Source: Phytophthora sp. 'mugwort'
Taxonomy: Eukaryota; Oomycota; Peronosporomycetes; Peronosporales; Peronosporaceae
Assembly: GCA_033558025.1 (NCBI GenBank)
Contig: JAUCEF010000007.1
Coordinates: forward strand, 4,898,001-4,962,000
Length of the DNA: 64,000 bases
Direction: 5' to 3'
Within the stretch, counting starts at the first letter, position 1. Each line of letters begins with the position of its first letter. This document shows positions 22,441 through 32,552 of the stretch, in pieces. The notes beneath the pieces are model-generated. The model was not told the origin of the DNA. It made no database searches and saw only the letters and a list, made by a program, of their open reading frames with translations. A program made the translations under genes and the position numbers.

Positions 22441-23356
22441 TGTAACAGGTTGCGGGTATCCATGCGAGCAGTGCAGTGGCAGTTTTACAGCGACGTCTTT
22501 GACGTTGAAGAAGGCGACCAGGCGTTTGAAGCGACGAACATCGAGCGAAGAGAGCCGTACGATTGCGATCTATGCGACGAGGAGTCGCTATGATTTGGAA
22601 GGGTCTCCTCGAACGGACGGAGCAGCCTTACGGATAAGGGAGTGGGTGCGAAGTGATAAACTCAGAAGAACGAAGAGGGCAGCAGCCAGTATCAAGCGTG
22701 ATTTGCGACATCGGAGAGAGCGGGTCACTTCGTAACTTGCGCCATCAGAGAGAGTGGCTGACTTCGTAACCATCCTCGGAGAGGGAAAGCGGCAGAAGAG
22801 TACGATATTAGCGGCGGCCAGCACGAGCGGCAGCAGCAGCGATAAGTTGAGAGTGAGCGTGAGGAGTTGAGACGTTGAGACGCTGTTGAGAGTGAGTTGG
22901 GCAGCATCGAGGCTCAGTTGAGAAGTTGAGAAGACGCGGAGTCAGTTGTCGACGGACAACAAAGCACCGTGCATTTGGGCGCGTGACTACAGCTGGATGA
23001 CGAAGCAAAACGGCGAGTTGGATCGACCTGTGCGGCGTAGGGCGTGATGGAGGACTGGGTAGGTAATTGAGGCCGCCCCAGTACTCAACTAGACGTGCTA
23101 GACAGGACGTAGGACTGACGGACCGGACGAATTTGTAGGACAGCGGTAGTTGAGGCCGCAGCGAAATTGAGAAAGTCGAGAGAGAGAGAGAGAGTATTGA
23201 GAAGTAAAATAGATAGGGGAAACCCGGTGCCTTGACAGGGGCCTGCACAGAGTCTACGTTACGTAAATGCGACACCGACGAACCTTGGGAGACCAACTGA
23301 GCGTCAGCACGGAGCATACGAACCCGCCGGCCAGCAGGCGTGAAGAGACTCTTACA
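22441..23356 (+). repeat. Gypsy 5' LTR
   Basis: 916 bp from TGTAACAGGTTGCGG to AGACTCTTACA, with TGTAA...TTACA terminal inverted repeats. It aligns along its length with the LTR at 53400-54326 (opposite strand), with scattered mismatches. It is preceded by GTAG (22437-22440), matched by GTAG flanking the other LTR. Confidence 0.88.
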
Positions 23357-23374
23357 TGGTGATCATACAGGTGC
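23357..23374 (+). promoter_or_regulatory. Gypsy primer binding site
   Basis: TGGTGATCATACAGGTGC directly abuts the 5' LTR end. The TGG start at zero spacing is the expected form of a tRNA-primed PBS. The tRNA was not identified. Confidence 0.5.
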
Positions 23375-26300
23375 CTTATGTAATTGGAGAGTAATTACAA
23401 AATACGGACGAGCATGGCGAGAACAGTGACTGGGACGAGGCTGTGACAGACTGCAGTCGTCGCCAGCAAGAACCAGGTCAGCGACACGAAATCTGACGCC
23501 GAAGGCGGCGGCAGGAAAGCCAGCGGCTGACAACGATGGTGACAGCGAAACGAAGGACAACGATGATGATCCTCAACAACAGGAAGACCACAGACATCCT
23601 GCTGAGCAGCACAACGAATAGACGTTGAAGCCGATGGAGGCGGCGACACAGAAGTTACCGTCAACAGCTACGAGCGAGCGGCGACCAGAGCTCGAACTGA
23701 AAAGACCGGCAACGTCGACGGAGAGTGAAGGTGAAACTGGTGGCGATCCACCACCATCATCACCACCACCGCAGGAAGACGCTACATCGACGGAAATAGC
23801 AACAATTGGGATGGCTGTACGACATTGAGGGCGGCCGTAGCGGGTCTTCACGCAAAAGCGTACCGAGATGCGGCAACTCGTACCCCACAACAAGAGCAGC
23901 ATCACAAGGAAGAAGAACCACGAGCAGTGGATGAACCAGAGAACAGCAGAACGGAGACTCGTGAAACTGAGAACGACGAACGACACATGCAGTTAGAACT
24001 ACCGACACGGCAGAAGCGGATCTTGGTACCAGCGCGCAGCCATACGACGTCACGGTCAAAGGCGACCGGTAGAAGTCGGCAGTCACGAGGCGAAACACCG
24101 AGGCGAAGGCAGGTAGGTCGAGGGCGAGCCACCGTCGGGATACGGCTCACCAATGAGAAAGCGGTACGCAACGGTTGACACGTCGCGTGGCACGTGTTGC
24201 AGGGACACCACCACCCGACGACAGCAGAAGTAGCGGGACGTCGAGCGACGATGACCGGCGGCGACGGAATCCACGTAGAACTGGAGACGATAACGAATAA
24301 TCGAGCAGCAGTTCCAGCTTCTCGGACGATGAGGAAACAGGTGCACGCACCACAGCGACGAGAAAGGCACCACACTCGATGCTCGAGGCGGGAACATGAT
24401 GAGGATAGGCGGCACGACCATGAGCAGGAGCATCGACGACGGAAGAAGAGTGTGAAGGACTTGGAACTTCCGACGTTCACCCCTCGACCGAAATTTCTGT
24501 CACAATGAGGATTTTTGATCGAGTTGACTTGGCAATGAAAGACGCAGCAGAATCAGGACGAGGACGATGGACAGACACGCCGCCCTGTTTTATCCTTGGC
24601 AACAAGCTGATGGAAAACGCAGCCAACTGTTGGGTCGATATGGACAGGAGACTGCCGGAATGAAAGCGGACTTGGACCAATTTGAAAAGGATGTTGTTGC
24701 GACGACACGCGGAGAAATTGGATAAGTCAGCGGCAGAGTGGGCATCAGCATGCGGCGCATGATGCCAGGCGAAACACATTGCGGACTTTGCAGCTGATAT
24801 ACGTGACGTAATTGGGCGGAATCGATTTAGTGAGCATGTGTTGCTTGTTCAGTTTTACCGGTTTTGGACAAGACTACGAAGAAGCTGGTGCGGCAGCACC
24901 CTAAGCCACAAACGTTGGAAGAAGCGGTTGAGAAGGCCATATCGATCGATGATACCCTGAACAATGTCGCCCAATGCGTGACAAATATAGGTCAACCGTG
25001 GGCAACGGCACCGAGCAGCCAGATAATACAGATGAACGGCACCACCGCAATAACAAGTGTGATTCCCAGTCTTAGCGGAACAGGTATGGCAGCAGCGATG
25101 GCGCACGTTCCGGACGGACTACGGCAGGAAAACGGTGAAATACAAGGATTGACGATATTTTCCAACCCGCAAGGTGTTTGTAACTACTATCCCGCCACAT
25201 GGGATTCGGTGCCTGGGCACGTATGGGACGGAAAGTACTGGTACGAGCCGAAGAAATCGGAAAGAAGGCGGTTCTCTACCGGAACGAACATCAAGAACTA
25301 GAAACGGCAACTGTCGCAAAATTGAAGCGGAGACGTGACAAGGAAGGCTCGGCAACAGCGATAGCGTTGGCCGACGAGAACCAAGAAAACTGAAGGCGGC
25401 TGTGAAAAAAAGTGGCGTCACCGGGAAACCAGCAGACCAACCAGCGGACAGTCAGACAAGAAAAATGCGCGGTGCGCACCGACAGCAGGAGCAGCCGGCC
25501 ATTGCTACACATGTGGACAATCTGGGCACTGGTCTACACAATGCCCTGATGAACCACAAAATAATGTTTTGCTTGTAAGAAGACGAGCCATTTCGCACGT
25601 GAATGTACGGATAGCGAAGCCAAAGCACAGAACGACGCTTACCTGAAAACGCGGGAGAACGAACGAAAGAAACAGGCGGAAAACTAGAGCGGAACGTGGT
25701 AACGGGTTATGGCGTTCGTCGACAAGTGATCCCCGAAGAGCGGAGACAAGGACGAGAGGTACTGCGGCGGATGGTGTCGGTGATAGCAATGACGCGGAGG
25801 AGGCACCGAGAAAAACGAATGGGTGTCAAAACCAGAGCGGGAAGCTGGCGACAGCGAGGCAGATCTCCGTGATCAACGACGGCGCGGAAACAAGAACGAG
25901 CGGTGTAACGGCAACAAGGTGTCGCCAGAACAAACAGCGAAGGAGAATGGCGCAGCGGCAAAAAGGCGTTACAAGACGGACGAATTGTTGGAAGAGATGC
26001 GCGGGACATCGGTAGAAAGGGATGTCGCCCGAGCTTCTTAATATGTGGCGACGGTGAGACCCACAGTGGCTGGAGAGCGATTCCTGCGCGCAAGGCTTGC
26101 CAACGAACGAAGTGGCGATTTCGGTGTACGTGTTCAACTTGACCGACGAGCTGGTGACGTACATCAAGCTGGGGAAGGCGCATTCGCGAATGAAATGATA
26201 GGGGAGATATCGGTCACGGCAGCGAACAAGATGCCAACGCCGGAAACGAACAAGCATGCAACCGAGACGGCGACCAAAGCGACGGATATGGCGGTGGGAC

Positions 26301-26376
26301 AATGTGGCAATGAACAGCATCATGCAGGTACGATTCGTCCGAAGGAAGAAAAGAAAACAGGCCAAGCGGCTGGGAG
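23357..26376 (+). pseudogene. Gypsy gag region (5' half of a split element)
   Basis: Frames on the plus strand give a long polar gag N-terminus, a capsid-like part (HPKPQTLEEAVEKAISIDDT, near 24.9 kb) and two zinc knuckles of the form C-x2-C-x4-H-x4-C: CYTCGQSGHWSTQC at 25503-25544 and CFACKKTSHFAREC at 25565-25606, which lie in different frames. The frame is broken many times. Coding similarity fades before any protease motif and stops where the Crypton-like sequence begins. The protease and everything downstream are found at 54-60.8 kb on the minus strand. Confidence 0.75.
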
Positions 26377-27320
26377 TCAAGGCAGCTGAAGCAAAACGCT
26401 TATGTTTGTACGCAGTGGTGCAACGGTATGGAGATTCCTGGACTCGAGCGTAGGCGACAGGACCGACCCCGAAACAACGGCGGGTATGGTCGACGGCACT
26501 ACAGTAACTTGAAGCGTTGCCGGCTCAGCTACCAACCACTCGTGAAGTGGGGCACCGGTGTCAATCGGGATAGCGTCTTCAGACGCAAGCGCGGGAAGCT
26601 GGTCAAGAAGCGTTGCACAAGGTGCATCCTGGGTGTATCCTGGGTGGCCAGTGCGACCGCGAGCGCGTGCGCGTACAAAGGGTACGTCAAGAAGTCCTTT
26701 TTGTCTGTGATCAAGGTGAGCCCTTGCCCTTCTGATATCTTGACCAGCAGCAGCCGAATGTAGAATATGCCACTCGCTGATACTGACACGTGCTGCTTTG
26801 GTATGTAGCCTAAGTCCGAAGAGCGCCCGAAGCAGTGCCACATAAGACACGCGAGCGCAGCGTCTTGGTAGTCAGCATGTACGCGAGCGAACAAGGGTCT
26901 GTAAGTCCTCCTCAGTACAAGGTGAAGCTTTATTAATCAAGCTATCTTTCTCTCTTTTTAAGCAATGCATATCTAATGTCTTGCTTGCTTTAGCAAGATT
27001 AACTCAGTAGGGACACGCAAGTGCGGGTATTCATCGATCAACCACAACTTAACGTTTCTATAATACGAAGTTGCCGAATTGCGCGCAAGCTTACCTTTGT
27101 TCCCTTCGTTGGTGGCGAGATAGTAGCCAAATCGATCCATAGTCGCCGTCAACCGCTTGCCGGAATTACCCAAGAGAATGCTAATCTGGACGTATTTCTA
27201 TGCTACATCCACTTGAATGCGACCATCGCTGTGGTTCGCGCCTTCATGGTGTTCACATTCGCGAACGCCGTTAAGCTCATGCTTCTCGATCTGGTCTTCG
27301 AACTGTGTGACCTAAACTAG
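26377..27320 (-). pseudogene. Crypton-like tyrosine recombinase
   Basis: The minus strand reads an N-terminal core-binding-like part (27173-26973: MDRFGYYLATNEGNKGKLAR, ATSYYRNVKLWLIDEYPHLR). After a gap come overlapping frames at 26894-26377 with DAALACLMWHCFGRSSDLGY, SEGQGLTLITDKKDFLTYPL and CATLLDQLPAL. The GRSSDL block, with an Arg in the position of the first catalytic Arg, and the overall spacing resemble oomycete Cryptons as I remember them. A frame change near 26.7 kb breaks the C-terminal half, and the His and Tyr catalytic residues could not be placed. Assigned by pattern, without a search. Confidence 0.6.
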
Positions 27321-27390
27321 GAAAATTAGAGGACGTTGACACACACTTGTGTGTGTCTCAACGTCCTCCAACTTTTTTTTCTAATCTAGG
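27311..27390. repeat. Near-palindromic hairpin
   Basis: GAGGACGTTGA (27329-27339) pairs with TCAACGTCCTC (27358-27368) across a GT/CA-rich apex (CACACAC / GTGTGTG). The pairing extends outward imperfectly to CCTAAACTAGG and CTAATCTAGG. It lies just beyond the 5' end of the Crypton-like reading frame. Confidence 0.75.
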
Positions 27391-29100
27391 AAAATGCCTA
27401 TTTGTACGAATGCCACATATATGCCAGAACTATTCGTTAGACTTGGGATTTTGTATCGGCATATTCATATTTTGTCGCTGGTTCCGACAAATATTTGTTG
27501 GAACGTGTCGGAACGGTACGTCTAGCCCTAATTGTTTTGATTCGCTGAAAGTACTCAATTGGAGTGATGTGATAGGCTAATATGCAATCTCCTTTGGATC
27601 TTATACAATCCTGCAGTTGTATCATGTCGGAAAAAAACTATATTCATCCATAGTTGAATATTACAATTTGCTGAGAGGATTTGCATTCTGCTACCGATCG
27701 CAGTACAGTATTGCAGTATGATAGTTTGAAAGGGATAAGCTTAGTGCAAGATGTTTTGCCCGACCACTGCTTGTATCCATCGGTCGCTGCGCGATTGCCT
27801 ATCGCCGATAGGCATGCCAAAAGATGGTCAAGTTTGAAACGCCGTGGCTGAAATCATCACTAACTTATTACTTTATGATATTTGTGGCAACGTGTTGTTC
27901 GAATACCTCCGGGTAGGCGGCTGTTGTTGCTGCGGAGGTGTCGCATTAGCAGCGAAATGCGGGATCGCAAACGTGCCGTGGTTGTCCATACAGTACCTGT
28001 AGTGCTTGCACTTCATTATCAGCTTTTGTACTGTTAGCCACCCCCCCGCGTGCAACGGGAGCCGACAAAACCGACACCGCTATGTCCTACGTCGAAGTGG
28101 CATGTGCAGCGCAGTGACGACCCAGTAGAATTCCTAGTCAGCGCTGGTGTCGCCCGATTGCCTCTGTCGACTGCGAAGTCTTCCTCGCGTGGTTGTATTC
28201 AGCTGCCAGTGGCGCGTGTGGATTCTATCATAGTCTAGGATAACATGACACGTTATTAATTCATGCAGTAATACAGATAATGTACATGTAAATGTATTTT
28301 GAAAGCCAGCGCAGCAAAGCCTTCATGCGCTCGAGAGCAAAAAGTGGCTGCGGGACTGACTGTCAGAGCTGGCAGATAAAGGCGAATGTTGCAAGTTGGG
28401 TGATGGCATGTCGCTGCCTGCCGGGTGGTGAGCACAGGCCGCAGCACTGCCCGGAAACGCCTCATTTGCCTTTATTTAGCGTCAGAACGCGGGTTGAGGA
28501 CGCGCGGAACGCCAAGACGGCGGCGACCCATATTTGTCGCCAGCGTAGCGTTCCGGTTTCGTCACTAAATGTAGAATACCTCTGGAAAAGTAGAATCCTG
28601 AATCAAATGGGCTCCGCAAATAGAATCTCCGTCCCACGGTCGCTACCTAGGATTACCATTGGCACCCAGCGCCATGTGGTCTGCACAGAATGTTGCAGCA
28701 CATATTCGGGCGGCGGCGTCAACGCGGTCGCTCCTTTTTGGTATGCAACCCGGAATTATTCAGCATTGGCGGCGTTAAAGCTCCGCCGCAGACCACACGC
28801 CAGATGCCTCGGACCTTGTTGCAGCACCAAATTGGCGGTGGCGCCGCCATCTCCGTTTCGAGCGTCCAGTACTGGCGTGCGTAGCGTCCAGCGCAGCGAC
28901 GGGTCAGTGACGCACGACCGGCGACGGGATCTCCGTCTCTGCTTGAGCAAGTCGCCATCCTTGTCGCGTGGCCAGCCAATGCCAGGGTTAAATGCCAGAC
29001 GACTTGTCGATGCTGTCGGTCGATGCTTGATCATTTCGGAACTTGCTGTCAATTCCACACGTGCTTCCAAATTGCCATCATCTGCCACCTTCTAGCCAAG
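27391..29100. other. Intergenic, no supported gene
   Basis: 1.7 kb. A 267-codon plus-strand frame (28292-29095) runs up to the PX gene but has no recognisable domain and an equally open antisense frame. It was not accepted as a gene. Nothing else is seen. Confidence 0.5.
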
Positions 29101-29598
29101 ATGCTGCCGCCCAATTCGCCTACCAACGCTGCAATCGCCCTCGGCGACGTGCACTCCACCGTCGTTGCCACCCGCAAAGTGGCGGGCCACACGGACTACG
29201 CCATTCGCGTGCAGACCGACCGCTATGGCGGAGAAGACCTTGTCTACCGCCGTTTCTCGGCCTTCCTGCAGCTGCAGCAACTTGCGCGCCGCCACTTCCA
29301 GGACCACGCCGTTTGCTGCGGCGGCGAAAAGAGCTGCCTGCTCGCCTCCTGCCTCGAACGCGTGTTCGTGGACACCGAGTTTCCCGTCATGCAGGGCCGA
29401 TTCCTTGGCAAGAATTCCAAGGGCGTTGTGCGTGAGCGCGTGCTCTTCCTCAACGCCTTCTTGCTTGAGCTCGAGGAGGCTCTCTGCAAGTGCCCGCCCG
29501 TGGTCATGGCTCGCTGTGAGAAGCAAGGTTGCAAGATCACCAAGTTGCTCAAGAGTTTCTACGGCTGTCTCGACGTGTCGGGCAACGGTTCCATGTAA
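29101..29598 (+). CDS. PX-domain protein, short
   Basis: 165 aa, intronless. Residues ~10-150 read as a PX (phox homology) domain: DYAIRVQTDRYGGEDLVYRR with the RRF segment of the phosphoinositide pocket, FLQLQQLARR, a variable loop, then RVLFLNAFLLELEEAL. PX domains recruit proteins to PI3P-rich endosomes. No other domain is present, as in many stand-alone oomycete PX proteins. The ATG at 29101 was chosen because homology-like sequence starts shortly after it. An upstream in-frame ATG at 29023 would add 26 unlikely residues. Confidence 0.8.
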   Translation: MLPPNSPTNAAIALGDVHSTVVATRKVAGHTDYAIRVQTDRYGGEDLVYRRFSAFLQLQQLARRHFQDHAVCCGGEKSCLLASCLERVFVDTEFPVMQGRFLGKNSKGVVRERVLFLNAFLLELEEALCKCPPVVMARCEKQGCKITKLLKSFYGCLDVSGNGSM

Positions 29599-30073
29599 GC
29601 CGTTGGCTGCCCACTCCAGCTCAGCTTAGCTCACCCCTTCTCCATTCCCTCCTCCTCGACGGAGCGACATCATCATCATGCTTTATATGTGTGCGTTTTC
29701 GCCTGTGCGAGCCAAGTGATGGCTCGCGACGCGAAATCAATCCGGATGGGACTCGACTAACCTCCGAGCTGCGCAGCGGTGCTTCCGATCGAAGGAAACG
29801 CATCGGTGTAGCTGTGCGGCTCGTGCTGGCTAGTGACATCCTGTTACATCAAGTACTTATTAGGTCGTCCAACTCGAGAGCGAGTATAATTATAAGCCAT
29901 TACCACGACTGCAAACATGCACGGCATGTTTATATTTAACAAAGGGATACACAAATCGGCTCGTCTTCAGTATGCTTTGTTTATACATTATTCTTGCACT
30001 TTGCGTGAAGACTCTTGTCAAGCGTCGCTGAGGAATCCCCTGAAGAGGTGTCATTTTGAAACAAAGAGTAGTC
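29599..30073. other. 3' flank / intergenic
   Basis: 475 bp between the PX and thioredoxin genes. No gene or structured element is seen. Confidence 0.5.
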
Positions 30074-30642
30074 ATGGAGTTGGTAACGAAGGTTCGAGAC
30101 GCCGAGCACTGGGCACAAGTGCTGGAGAGCAGCGAAAAGAAGCTAATCGGTGCGTTTTTCGCATTCAGGGTGAGCATAAAAGGCTTTAGCCGATTGACTT
30201 CGTTTGTGGCAGTTGTTGATGTGCACAAGGATTGGTGCGGGCCATGCAAGATCGTGGAGCCGACATACAAGCGCTTGAATACGGACATCGACCACGCGGA
30301 GCGTCGACTCATGTTCGCGACGGTACGATAAACCTTTGATTGTAAGCAAGTTTAGTCGATGAGCATCGCCATAACTCACTAGTCACACATTGCAGCTGAA
30401 TGTCAGTCTTAATGTCGATGGCGTCGAGGACACTGGAAGTTGCAAGCCTCGATTTCTGTTTTTCAAGGTTGGACAATGGAAGATTTGGTGGCCTCTTGCG
30501 TGTTAGCAATTAACAACGATTGGATATGCCCTTGCAGGACCGCAAGCACATCGCAGATGTGGATGGAGCAAACGCGCCGCAGCTGGAGCAGTTGGTCAAG
30601 CAGCATTTGCCACCGCTTGGAAATGACGACGAGGAGAACTGA
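30074..30642 (+). CDS. Small thioredoxin-domain protein, NME8/dynein-LC3-like
   Basis: Four exons (30074-30149, 30213-30322, 30396-30467, 30538-30642) separated by GT-AG introns of 63-73 bp join in phase to 120 aa. Joining exons 1 and 2 at GTGCGT gives KKLIVVDVHKDWCGPCKIVEPTYKR, with the intact redox motif WCGPC at ~35-39 and cis-Pro in CKPRFLFFK (~81-89). There is no signal peptide. The VVDVHKDWCGPCK...GANAPQLEQ pattern resembles the thioredoxin domains of axonemal NME8/outer-arm dynein light chains more than cytosolic thioredoxins. Zoospores are flagellated, so a flagellar role is plausible but inferred. Confidence 0.85.
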
Positions 30643-30892
30643 CAGAGCTGTAGGCGGCTCGTTCTGATAGGAATGGCGAAAAAGAATAGTATGCGATCTG
30701 AAAAAAAATGATACTGCACTATTATAGATTGGGAAAACTGGCCCGAAGCATGTTGTGGCTCGCGGCCTGGGTGCTGTTGCAAGTGTAGGGAAGAAGAACT
30801 ATCTTCGACGTGAAACAGTTAGCCCGATATTTCATCAACACATCTTCACAAAATAAGTCATCGATGTAGTCACGTTTTGCCGTCTGCAAATT

Positions 30893-32385
30893 TCAGGTTG
30901 ATGAGTCTGTCGAAGATGACGGAAAGACGAAGCCAGCATCTTCCAGTCGCCCAACTCGGCATCGTTTGCAAGTGTCCCTGTACGAAAAGTTCTGCGTCTC
31001 GAGAAACGAGCTATTAGATAATCGTCAGACATGGGAGTATTCGTTTTAAAAAAAGGATCAATACGTGGTTGCCTACCACAGAATATAGCGTCAGTGGGTA
31101 CATTCAGTGGTAACTAGCACAACTCATGAAGGCAGATCGACTCACCGCAACTAGTGCATTTCCAGTCTCCCTGCAAAGCAAATCTCACATATGTTGACAC
31201 TTTGCTCGCAACAAAAGATATCAAACAAATGCAGCACCCGGTTACCGGCCACCAATCCATGTGCGGAGCGACCTTCTTGGACGCAAGCGAGGCTTTCAAC
31301 TGCAAGGACCACCAAAGCACCATACGAAAAAGTGTTAGATTGAGCTACTATTGGACGCGCCATGAATAAATGCTTACCAGTTGAATGAAATCGTTCGTGT
31401 CGGTCGCCTGGCGTGGGTAAAATGTGGGCGTGTTGGCTGAAAGGCCAAATATTTGACTATAGTTGAGTCCTTCCGAAGGCTTGTTGTCCGAGTTTAAGCC
31501 CGTAGGATTTTTAAACGGGTATTTCTTCTCCTCAAGTTTTGCTGCATGGTTAGTATCCCATCTGATGCATAGCACACAAAACGTTGGTCAGCCGGGGCAT
31601 GTTAGTGATCCATGGATAAGTTACCTATTAGAAGATTCGTAGGGCGGGGTGATTGGCAGTCCATAATATTTCTTGAAAGTCCGCACTGGCTGCTCAACTT
31701 CCAATGCTTCCGTCTTCGCTGAAGCTCGACTCTCGATAAATCCAGGGAGATTGCGCTTGCTTGCCTCCGCATATGAGAGCTGTCTGACCGGTTCAGCAGA
31801 CTCTTTCTTCATGGCAGATATTCCTTTCGCCAGTTCAGTAAGCTCTGCAGGCGTAACACTCCAGATAGTGCGTCCAGTCTGATTGGGAGCGTTCTTCGGA
31901 CTGTATTCCTCTATCAATGCAGACACTTGAGGGCTCTTTGCTGACGTCCAACGGTCGTCCTTTGTCGAAGTGTCCTCCAATGAGGCGTATGGGCTCGCCT
32001 TAGTCATACATTCTGCTTTCTTCTCGTAGTTCTCCCCTGTAAGCTTCTCAGCAATGGGCGACTTCATCCCAGGCTGCGGAAAGTACTGGTGCTGGTGATA
32101 GTATCTCTGCGCAGCAGCCGAGAACGGGGGCTTGAGATCAGTCTTGTATGCAGTAGAGCTGTCATCGACCGCGTTCAGCTTATTGGCGATTCTCGTTCCA
32201 AAGCGCCTTGGACGTGACTCGCTCCACGCAGCAGGTACAGGCTGCAAGGATGGCGCCATTCTCATCGATTCAGTCTTGGTGGCGTCTGGTGGAGGCAACG
32301 GCGGGAACACAGGTGGCCAAGGTAGAGGTGGCGGTGATGGCCCCGGCTTGAAGCTCTGCTGTGTGTTCTCGTGGCCGAATGCCAT
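30893..32385 (-). CDS. RanBP2-type zinc-finger protein, multi-exon
   Basis: Exons 32385-31625, 31561-31378, 31299-31246 and 31170-31146 join in phase (GT-AG) to a Pro-rich, disordered protein of about 330 residues leading into WWPGDWKCTSCG, the first half of a RanBP2 zinc finger. The second half (NFSYRDTCKRCRVG) lies at ~31000-30940 and the frame ends at TGA 30893-30895. I could not find an acceptor that joins exons 4 and 5 in phase, so there is either an unseen splice or a 1 nt lesion. RanBP2 fingers bind ubiquitin or RNA. Residue ~1 is the first ATG (32385). It is divergent with the PPR gene, 167 bp apart. Confidence 0.65.
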
Positions 32386-32552
32386 GACGATGGACGACGC
32401 GACCTGCTGCTGTTGTACCGGCGCGGACGTGCTCTCGCGCGGAAGTTGAAGTGAGACCGTCACTCTGCACCCGTACGCCGTAAGTACGACAAATATCGGT
32501 ACACTGTACCTATTGTTACAACCTCAGCTTTTAGTGGCGCTCCAATTCCGAC

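Noticed and set aside
28292..29095. 267-codon plus-strand open frame
   Set aside because: No recognisable domain, Arg/Ser-rich composition typical of GC-rich chance frames, an open antisense frame of similar quality, and it runs into the PX gene's start region in another frame.
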